Assembly (NCBI GenBank): GCA_029264635.1
Contig: JARIAA010000012.1
Span: 1 to 5,329, forward strand
DNA: 5,329 bases
Origin: Psychrobacter sp.
GTDB taxonomy: Bacteria > Pseudomonadota > Gammaproteobacteria > Pseudomonadales > Moraxellaceae
Reading direction: 5' to 3'
Of this stretch, positions 1 through 4,769 are shown one piece after another. A program made the translations under genes and the position numbers. The notes beneath the pieces are model-generated. The model had not been told where the DNA came from. It did not search any database and saw only the letters and a list, made by a program, of their open reading frames with translations. Each line of letters starts with the position of its first letter. The first letter of the stretch is position 1.

Positions 1-478
1 TACCAGCAGCTCTCATACCGCGCATAAACTGCGTCGCTAAGGCAACGATTACTTGCGGATCTTTATGAAAGCTGCGATCACCGATAACTTGACTAACACC
101 ACCTCTATCAAGTATAGGTGCAAAGCTGAGATCAATACCCACTGCTAGCACCTCAGCTGCCATTAGATAACCACAATCGTAAGCGCCGCTTAGTGCCTGC
201 GCTGGGCTGTGATCGAATAAATCACCAAGCTTGCCCATAGCGGGCAGCGGTGTAAACCCTTCGCGTAACCGTGCGACGCGTCCGCCCTCTTGGTCAACGC
301 CGATCAGGATGTCTGGATTGTGATAACGTATATCATCACATAATGCACGTACTTGTGCTGCGTTTACGACATTACGCGCAAATAATATGACGCCGCCAAT
401 TTGTGCTTGTTCAAGTAAACTGACATCTTCGTTAGTCAGCGTGGTGTTATCGATATCAATCATCAAAACGCCATACAT
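1..478 (-). CDS. nagZ: Beta-N-acetylhexosaminidase NagZ, N-terminal part (runs off the left edge)
   Basis: Cytoplasmic glycoside hydrolase family 3 enzyme that removes N-acetylglucosamine from anhydro-muropeptides during cell-wall recycling; in some bacteria its products induce AmpC beta-lactamase. Reading from ATG at 478-476, the first 159 codons give an N-terminal TIM-barrel half with family signatures: GGVILFARN (residues 28-36), VDQEGGRVARLREGF (61-75, with the substrate-binding Asp62), GIDLSFAPILD (114-124) and VIGDRSF (131-137). The frame is open to the window edge. NagZ is usually about 340 residues, so a little under half is present; the KH(F/I)PGHG catalytic loop should begin just outside. 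The start is supported by AAGGA at 490-486, 7 bases upstream. No signal peptide is seen, as expected for a cytoplasmic enzyme. The gene is divergent from prc, with a 729-base gap. The family call is very secure. Confidence 0.96.
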   Translation of the reverse strand, partial: MYGVLMIDIDNTTLTNEDVSLLEQAQIGGVILFARNVVNAAQVRALCDDIRYHNPDILIGVDQEGGRVARLREGFTPLPAMGKLGDLFDHSPAQALSGAYDCGYLMAAEVLAVGIDLSFAPILDRGGVSQVIGDRSFHKDPQVIVALATQFMRGMRAAG

Positions 479-1059
479 TATAGGATCCTTAGAGTGCAGC
501 ACACTTATCTTGTTAACTTTATGATTCAGCCCATTCACGAATGAGGCCTACCTTGTGTCTAATAGCACACTAAGTATAATAGGTTCATCTTAAAACCGAT
601 ACAGTGCGACTGAGATGAATTTTCTGTAAATTCAATGATAATAGCAAGCAAGGAAAGTTTACACTAGGCGCATACGACTATGGACTTATCTATTTTATTT
701 CAAACTGACTATATATGAGGTCAGTTATCGAAAATAAGATATTTATTGCTCTTGCAAACAATATTTTAGTCAATACATAGAGCCAATGCGATGATCATTT
801 AATTGGTAGATAACGATCATAAAGTACTTTATATGAGCTTGATAAATACGATGGTAACCATAATAACGATGATAGAAGGTTTGGTATGTGAAGGCATAGG
901 GTGTAAGATTGTTTATACAGTTTGAGACAATTGTAAGCTAATAGACATGATAATATTAAATGTTTTTTAGTTAAATATGAGCAATCGATTTTCTCAAAAG
1001 CACGAAAAAACAAGAATAATATATTTTAGCGCTGAATGTTAGTAGTCCTTTTTACTAGG

Positions 1060-1065
1060 TATAAT
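1060..1065 (+). promoter_or_regulatory. Candidate -10 element for prc
   Basis: A perfect TATAAT lies 142 bases before the prc start. No good -35 hexamer is found at 16-18 bases (the best sequence there is TGTTAG/TTAGTA), and no TGn extension precedes it. It would give a transcript starting near 1072 with a leader of about 135 bases that includes the AT-only hairpin at 1129-1153. In DNA this AT-rich, TATAAT also arises by chance, so this is only a candidate. Confidence 0.3.
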
Positions 1066-1128
1066 CTTTAACATATATTGAAATTTATTCGCTATTTTTA
1101 TCGCGGCTTATATGAAATATAAATTGAT

Positions 1129-1153
1129 ATTATTATTTTTTATCAATAATAAT
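1129..1153. repeat. AT-only inverted repeat upstream of prc
   Basis: ATTATTATT (1129-1137) and AATAATAAT (1145-1153) are perfect 9-base complements around a 7-base spacer. An overlapping alternative pairing ATTGATA/TATCAAT (1123-1129/1141-1147) also exists. It lies 54 bases before the prc start and could be a weak leader hairpin or a protein-binding site. The base composition makes chance occurrence plausible. Confidence 0.35.
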
Positions 1154-1207
1154 GGTCAAAATAAGAGGCATTTTAGATATATTAACACTTAAGACAACTA
1201 GGTATAT

Positions 1208-3439
1208 ATGATGAAAAAACAACCAACACAGTGGTTACTCAGTGTCGCATCCGTTGGCGTTGCTGGTCTTATCCTTACTCAAAGCTATGGCACGGCGGTC
1301 GCGAACACTAATACCGAAGGCTTTGTTCAGACCCCTGAGCAGAAAATCACGACTAGACAAGTAGCTGCGCTGCTTGATCGCAGTCACTATTTAAATCAGC
1401 CGCTTAATAGTGAGATGGGTAGTGAAATCCTATCGATGTATATCGATAATCTCGATCCAAACCATACGTTGTTTTTGCAATCGGATGTTGAAGAATTCAA
1501 AAAGAAATATGCCAGCGAATTTGGCAATCGGCTTAAGCGTGGAGATTTGTCTGCTGGCATAGATATCTTTGAGCGTTATCGCAAACGCTCAAATGAATAC
1601 TTTGAGATGGCAACCAGAATGCTAAAGACGGATCTAGATTTGACGGGTGATGAAACCATTATTCTTGACCGTGAAAAGCTTGAGCATTTTAAGACCAAAA
1701 AAGCACAGCGTGATTATTGGGAGCGTCAGCTAAAATTTCAGTTGATGAGCATTACGTTGGGTCAAGAAAGCGAGAAAGGTAAAGAGAAGATATTCTTAGA
1801 CAATCCTGATATCACTTTGGGTCAAGACCTAGTACGTGATGATAAACGTACGCCAAACGAGATTTTACTCAATCGCTTGTCACGTCAGCAAGAACAAATG
1901 AGACGTCTAAAAGATGATGAGATCATGGAGACGGTACTAAATACTGCCATGCTCACTTATGATCCCCATAGTAACTACTACGCGCCAGTGCAAGCGACCG
2001 AATTACAAATACAGTCAAGCTTACAGTTAGAAGGTATCGGCGTCTCCATTCGCCCAGATCGTAAAAACCCAGACTATACGCGTATTGTCACTTTAGTTGA
2101 TGGGGGACCTGCTGCTAAAACAGGTCAAATAAAACCTAACGATCTCATTATTGGCATCGCAAAAGATGGCAAGACGATGACCGACGTCGTCGGTTGGTCG
2201 ACGCGGGAGATTGTGGGTTTGATTCGTGGTAAGCGAGGAACGTCAGTCACGCTCAAATTACGTCAGCCTAGCGCGCCAGAGGCGAGTACCCGTACTGTCA
2301 CTGTGGTTCGCGATATTATTCAGCAAGAAGAATCTGGTGTCACACATCGCATCGTAGAAGTACAACGCCCTAATATTGATGCCACGCCAAAACGTATTGG
2401 CGTGCTTGAGATTCCAAGTTTTTATCTTAATTATCGCGCACGTCGCAACGGTGAAGATTATCGCAGTGTTAGCGTGGATACTGAAAAGGCTTTAAAAGAA
2501 TTAAACAAACAGAACATTGACGGTCTTGTGGTGGATCTGCGCAATAACCCTGGTGGCTCTCTCGATGAGGTTGCCAAAATGCTAGGATTGTTTATTAAAA
2601 GTGGACCATTGGTACAGATTCGAGATAATCGAGGCAATATTCAAGTATATAGCGATGATGATGGAGGTGAACAACTTTATGACGGCAAAATGGTCGTCAT
2701 CACAAACTTAGCGTCCGCCTCAGCAAGTGAGATATTTGCCGCGGCGATTCAAGATTATGGACGCGGCTTAGTCGTTGGTAGTACCACAACGGGCAAAGGT
2801 TCTGCGCAAATTCAGCTGGACAATCTGGCTTTAGGTTCTGCCACATTAACCCAGCGCAAATTTTACCGTATTACGGGTGGTAGTACGCAGAATAAAGGCG
2901 TGATACCTGATATAGAGTTGATCAACATCTATGATGATGCTACCTTTGGGGAGCGTGCACAGAAAAAAGCACTCCCATGGGATACTATTAAGACCGCGGC
3001 ATATAAGCCTGAGGGCAAGTTTAGCTCAAACACGCTTGCCACACTGAATCAACAGTCTAAAATACGTCAACAGCAAAATCCACAGTTTGTCTATTTATCG
3101 ACCTTAAATGACATTCGTGATATGGACGATGAGAAAAAACCCATCCAACTTGATATCAATAGTCGCCGAGCAAAAATGAGACTGATTGAAGAGCGTTCAT
3201 TAGAAGCAGAAAACAAACGTTTAAGAGCAACAGGTGAGCGTCCGTATGCGGACTGGAATACTTATCAAGCTGCCATGGATGCAAAGTTTGAAGAGCGTAG
3301 TCAAATGAAGGCAGATGAGCGTCCGCAGCTGCCAGAAGATGAGGTATTCGTTAAAGAGGCTGCCTACTTAATGCTGAGTGCTGAATCTCAAGTGACCGCC
3401 AGTCCTAAAGAGAAACTACAAGCAGCGCTAGAGCCTTAA
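1208..3439 (+). CDS. prc: Carboxy-terminal (tail-specific) processing protease Prc/Tsp, family S41
   Basis: Periplasmic serine protease that degrades or trims proteins from non-polar C-termini; in E. coli it processes PBP3 and degrades MepS with the help of NlpI. Residues 1-32 form a signal peptide (KK, hydrophobic core, probable cut after TAVA at 32). An N-terminal helical domain follows, with YDPHSNYYAP from residue 251. A PDZ domain covers about 272-353 (GIGVSI at 276-281). The S41 core contains DLRNNPGGS (443-451) and SASASEIFAAAIQD (503-516). By alignment with E. coli Ser430/Asp441/Lys455 (mature numbering), the catalytic residues are Ser505, Asp516 and Lys530, with identical spacing (11 and 25). 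The charged C-terminal part (about 600-743) matches the domain found only in long Tsp proteins. The length is 743 against 682 in E. coli. Two start codons are adjacent (1208 and 1211); the weak AGG at 1200-1202 is better spaced for 1211, so residue 2 may be the true start. No intrinsic terminator directly follows the stop. Confidence 0.97.
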   Translation: MMKKQPTQWLLSVASVGVAGLILTQSYGTAVANTNTEGFVQTPEQKITTRQVAALLDRSHYLNQPLNSEMGSEILSMYIDNLDPNHTLFLQSDVEEFKKKYASEFGNRLKRGDLSAGIDIFERYRKRSNEYFEMATRMLKTDLDLTGDETIILDREKLEHFKTKKAQRDYWERQLKFQLMSITLGQESEKGKEKIFLDNPDITLGQDLVRDDKRTPNEILLNRLSRQQEQMRRLKDDEIMETVLNTAMLTYDPHSNYYAPVQATELQIQSSLQLEGIGVSIRPDRKNPDYTRIVTLVDGGPAAKTGQIKPNDLIIGIAKDGKTMTDVVGWSTREIVGLIRGKRGTSVTLKLRQPSAPEASTRTVTVVRDIIQQEESGVTHRIVEVQRPNIDATPKRIGVLEIPSFYLNYRARRNGEDYRSVSVDTEKALKELNKQNIDGLVVDLRNNPGGSLDEVAKMLGLFIKSGPLVQIRDNRGNIQVYSDDDGGEQLYDGKMVVITNLASASASEIFAAAIQDYGRGLVVGSTTTGKGSAQIQLDNLALGSATLTQRKFYRITGGSTQNKGVIPDIELINIYDDATFGERAQKKALPWDTIKTAAYKPEGKFSSNTLATLNQQSKIRQQQNPQFVYLSTLNDIRDMDDEKKPIQLDINSRRAKMRLIEERSLEAENKRLRATGERPYADWNTYQAAMDAKFEERSQMKADERPQLPEDEVFVKEAAYLMLSAESQVTASPKEKLQAALEP

Positions 3440-3450
3440 ACAATAAGCAG

Positions 3451-3468
3451 TGTAAGCATATGCTTACA
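3451..3468 (+). promoter_or_regulatory. GacA box (upstream activating site) for the Rsm-type sRNA
   Basis: TGTAAG-CATATG-CTTACA is an exact match to the GacA-binding consensus TGTAAG-N6-CTTACA known from Pseudomonas rsmX/rsmY/rsmZ promoters. The flanking bases extend it to a perfect 20-bp palindrome (3450-3469). It begins 12 bases after the prc stop codon and has no T-run after it, so it is not an intrinsic terminator. Its centre (3459.5) lies about 55 bases before the proposed -10 element and about 66 before the proposed transcription start, close to the spacing I recall for the Pseudomonas genes. The likely binder is the phosphorylated response regulator GacA (UvrY family), whose gene is not in this window. 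Confidence 0.85.
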
Positions 3469-3511
3469 CGTATTGACGTTACTACCTCTTACTAAACTTA
3501 GGGTAATCTGC

Positions 3512-3520
3512 GATTATAGA
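3512..3520 (+). promoter_or_regulatory. Candidate -10 region of the sRNA promoter
   Basis: GATTATAGA contains two overlapping -10-like hexamers (GATTAT and TATAGA, each 4 of 6). The corresponding -35 positions (TTACTA at 3489-3494 or CTAAAC at 3492-3497) are poor, as expected for a promoter that depends on an activator bound further upstream. Transcription would start near 3525-3528. Two TTGACG hexamers (3473-3478 and 3534-3539) look like good -35 boxes, but neither has a suitable -10 at 16-18 bases, so this assignment rests on distance from the GacA box. Confidence 0.45.
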
Positions 3521-3551
3521 ACCACTGCACAGTTTGACGATACTACTTTTT

Positions 3552-3570
3552 AATACTAGGGATTGGTATT
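3552..3570 (+). other. CsrA-site hairpin 1 of the sRNA
   Basis: AATACT (3552-3557) pairs with GGTATT (3565-3570), including one U-G pair, and presents AGGGATT as a 7-nt loop. This is the preferred context for CsrA/RsmA, with GGA exposed in the loop. Confidence 0.75.
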
Positions 3571-3591
3571 TATAGGTTGTCTATAGATTGT

Positions 3592-3624
3592 TTCAGGGAT
3601 GGACTGCTGATTAGGGATGATAAG
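3592..3624 (+). other. CsrA sites 2 and 3 of the sRNA (weakly structured)
   Basis: CAGGGATG at 3594-3601 can sit in only a short stem (U3592-A3603, U3593-G3602, C3594-G3601). AGGGAT at 3613-3618 can be closed by CTGATT (3607-3612) with GATAAG (3619-3624), which has one G-A mismatch. A competing small hairpin, AGGC/GCCT at 3623-3626/3632-3635, follows. The two sites are only 18 bases apart, a distance that could let one CsrA dimer bridge both. Confidence 0.6.
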
Positions 3625-3645
3625 GCTAGATGCCTGACCGTCGTA

Positions 3646-3668
3646 CTATAGCTCGGGATTAGCTGTAG
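3646..3668 (+). other. CsrA-site hairpin 4 of the sRNA
   Basis: CTATAGCT (3646-3653) pairs with AGCTGTAG (3661-3668) over 8 bp, including one U-G pair. The loop is CGGGATT (7 nt). It is the strongest stem of the series, but its loop has C in place of the A in ANGGA, so binding may be weaker. Confidence 0.72.
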
Positions 3669-3674
3669 CATGAC

Positions 3675-3693
3675 ACTAACAGGGATGGTTAGT
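3675..3693 (+). other. CsrA-site hairpin 5 of the sRNA
   Basis: ACTAAC (3675-3680) and GTTAGT (3688-3693) are perfect 6-bp complements around the 7-nt loop AGGGATG. The whole motif AACAGGGATGG is the closest in the window to the high-affinity CsrA consensus (RUACARGGAUGU). Confidence 0.8.
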
Positions 3694-3698
3694 AATAG

Positions 3699-3734
3699 AA
3701 ACCGTATAGCTTAACTGCTATGCGGTTTTGTTAT
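3699..3734 (+). terminator. Intrinsic terminator of the sRNA
   Basis: AAACCGTATAGC (3699-3710) pairs with GCTATGCGGTTT (3717-3728) in a 12-bp stem with one U-G pair and a 6-nt loop. The stem runs into the T-rich tail GGTTTTGTTAT. The T-rich end lies on the plus strand, matching the direction of the sRNA and prc. It starts 5 bases after the last CsrA-site hairpin. Confidence 0.8.
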
Positions 3735-3771
3735 ATCTGCACTATAAAGACTGATTAGATAATGCCTGAAC

Positions 3772-3810
3772 TTAAAAAAGACCAATAGCGATGCTATTGG
3801 TCTTTTTTAA
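3772..3810. terminator. Strong bidirectional terminator between the sRNA and slyD
   Basis: An 18-bp perfect inverted repeat (3772-3789 with 3793-3810) has a 3-base loop, a GC-containing core GACCAATAGC and six A on one side matched by six T on the other. It therefore works as a hairpin plus T-run on both strands. On the minus strand it lies about 87 bases after the slyD stop; on the plus strand it backs up the sRNA terminator. The 86 bases between it and slyD show nothing else of note. Confidence 0.92.
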
Positions 3811-3896
3811 ATCAAATAGTATGTCTACAAAGTAAAAATGCCACTTAATTCTTTCATGCTTATCAATATCGACCAAATATATTAGGTCATAAAAAA

Positions 3897-4382
3897 TTAA
3901 TGCTCAACGCCACCTGCGCCATGTACATGACCATGGTTTAGCTCATCTTCAGTAGCAGCACGTACTTCTTGAATTTCAACATCAAAGGTCAAACGCTTAC
4001 CAGCTAGTGGATGATTAGCATCAACAGTCACTTCATTATCGTTGACATCCGTTACCGTCACCAACATCACTTGTCCGCCAGCTTCTGACTGAAACTGCAT
4101 ACCAGGCTGAATATCATCAACGCCTTGGAAGTTGTCACGTGGCACATGCTGTACCGCTTGTTCTTGATACTCGCCATAGCCATCAGCAGGCTCAACCACA
4201 GCATTAACTCTTTCGCCAGCAGACTTGCCTTCTAGTTGCTGCTCAAGACCTGGAATGATGTTGCTATGACCATGAAGGTAAGCAAGCGGCTGACCTTCTG
4301 GTGACTGATCAAGGATGTTGCCTTCGTCGTCTTTTAGCGTGTAATTAAATTTAACAGCAGTGTCTTTTGCAATAGTAGTCAT
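3897..4382 (-). CDS. slyD: FKBP-type peptidyl-prolyl isomerase, SlyD-like, without the metal-binding tail
   Basis: Cytoplasmic two-domain FKBP that combines prolyl cis/trans isomerase and chaperone activity; E. coli SlyD also binds nickel and assists hydrogenase maturation. Residues 1-72 and about 123-145 form the FKBP fold, with the conserved stretches YLHGHSNIIPGLE (35-47) and ADGYGEY (66-72). The inserted chaperone flap (IF domain) spans about 76-121, followed by NHPLAGKRLTFDV (123-135). E. coli SlyD has 196 residues with a long Cys/His tail; this protein has 161, no cysteine at all, and ends ELNHGHVHGAGGVEH, leaving only four His near its end (150, 152, 154, 161). The start is supported by AGGA 6 bases upstream (4392-4389). 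The gene stands alone and faces the sRNA. The exact name within the SlyD/SlpA/FkpB group is less sure than the family; the IF-domain sequence favours SlyD. Confidence 0.92.
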   Translation of the reverse strand: MTTIAKDTAVKFNYTLKDDEGNILDQSPEGQPLAYLHGHSNIIPGLEQQLEGKSAGERVNAVVEPADGYGEYQEQAVQHVPRDNFQGVDDIQPGMQFQSEAGGQVMLVTVTDVNDNEVTVDANHPLAGKRLTFDVEIQEVRAATEDELNHGHVHGAGGVEH

Positions 4383-4769
4383 AAATTATCCTAAATATTT
4401 ATATATAAAAAATTAAATGTGGTTGCAATAAACCTAAAAAAGCCAATCAGCAAGCCAAAAGCCACATCATTAGTTAATTATCATCAGTTTATTAGAGTAA
4501 CTTTAGCAGTTAGCATCTTTAATTGCGATGGTAGTGATAACTTTCAAGGCAAAAAATATAAAAAATACTAATAATCATGAAATTTATCCGATTATTGCCA
4601 TATAAGTCATTTATAGTGAGTTTAAAATATAATTAATTCAAACTAAAATGTATCCTAGTAATTTTGTACTTTTTTGAAAGTGTATCGACTATCTTACGCT
4701 TTGCTTATGGGTTGCGTTTTTCCCTCAAGGCTTCTACCATAACCTTAAACACTACAATAAGCATTTACT
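4383..4769. other. AT-rich intergenic region between divergent slyD and the M61 peptidase gene
   Basis: These 387 bases hold the two divergent start regions. Apart from the slyD promoter candidate, I see a 7-bp inverted repeat AATAATC/GATTATT at 4570-4576/4590-4596, and on the plus strand TTGCGT (4712-4717) with TACCAT 17 bases later (4735-4740), a weak promoter candidate for the M61 gene. No coding region, RNA gene or mobile-element end is supported. Confidence 0.55.
4400..4428 (-). promoter_or_regulatory. Candidate slyD promoter
   Basis: On the minus strand TTGCAA (4428-4423) is followed after 17 bases by TATATA (4405-4400). Spacing is ideal and each hexamer is a fair match. The start of transcription would fall near 4393, next to the ribosome binding site, giving a leader of only about 11 bases. 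This is unusually short, so another promoter further upstream is possible. Confidence 0.4.

Larger units (their letters stand above)
479..1207. other. AT-rich intergenic region between divergent nagZ and prc
   Basis: This 729-base stretch holds the start regions of two divergent genes and no convincing protein gene. Visible elements are a perfect TATAAT on the plus strand at 575-580 with a weak TTGTGT 16 bases upstream (553-558); a 7-bp inverted repeat AACTGAC/GTCAGTT at 703-709 and 720-726; a 14-bp perfect palindrome ATAAAGTACTTTAT at 819-832; a second TATAAT at 1060-1065; and an AT-only 9-bp inverted repeat at 1129-1137/1145-1153. None has a recognised function. The gap is unusually long for two housekeeping genes. 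I see no tRNA, insertion-sequence end or CRISPR repeat. Confidence 0.6.
3526..3733 (+). ncRNA. CsrA/RsmA-sequestering small RNA (RsmY/RsmZ/CsrB class)
   Basis: The proposed RNA is about 205 nt. It would bind CsrA/RsmA dimers and relieve mRNAs from translational repression. It carries five GGGAT elements at 3558, 3595, 3613, 3654 and 3681 (positions of the base before GGG). Four are AGGGAT, matching ANGGA, and one is CGGGAT. The copies at 3595 and 3681 read CAGGGATG, close to the in vitro-selected CsrA site. Motifs 1, 4 and 5 lie in 7-nt hairpin loops with stems of 6, 8 and 6 bp; motifs 2 and 3 have weaker stems. An extra ATGGA overlaps the end of motif 2 (3599-3603). A perfect GacA box stands upstream and a terminator hairpin ends the unit. 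No open reading frame of note is present. The 5' end is approximate. RsmX/Y/Z are typically about 110-130 nt and CsrB about 370, so this is of intermediate size. The class is inferred from structure and context, not from a sequence match. Confidence 0.82.

Noticed and set aside
741..766. Imperfect hairpin around TTGC-TCTT-GCAA in the nagZ-prc gap
   Set aside because: The stem is interrupted and has no T-run or associated motif, so it is not distinguishable from chance in AT-rich DNA.
819..832. 14-bp palindrome ATAAAGTACTTTAT as an operator
   Set aside because: Palindromes of this length are expected occasionally in a 5-kb AT-rich window, and it lies near neither gene start nor a convincing promoter. 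It is noted only as part of the gap description.
902..919. TGTAAG-N6-TATACA, a partial GacA-box resemblance
   Set aside because: The right half matches only 4 of 6 bases, and no GGA-containing hairpins or terminator follow, so there is no second Rsm-like gene here.
795..1013. A 72-codon open frame on the minus strand in the nagZ-prc gap
   Set aside because: It begins with TTG, has no ribosome binding site, and its Leu/Tyr/Ser-rich composition is what AT-rich non-coding DNA gives. No domain or membrane topology is recognisable.
3450..3469. Reading the palindrome as the prc transcription terminator
   Set aside because: No T-run follows on either strand, and the sequence matches a known activator site exactly with correctly placed downstream elements.
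3473..3478. TTGACG as the -35 box of the sRNA promoter (also a second copy at 3534-3539)
   Set aside because: Neither has a reasonable -10 hexamer at 16-18 bases: the first would need ACTTAG, and the second has TAATAC only 11 bases away.
3440..3896. Possible CRISPR array or mobile-element remnant suggested by the repeated GGGAT elements
   Set aside because: The repeats are only about 6 bases with irregular spacing and differing stems; there are no long direct repeats, no terminal inverted repeats and no transposase sequence.
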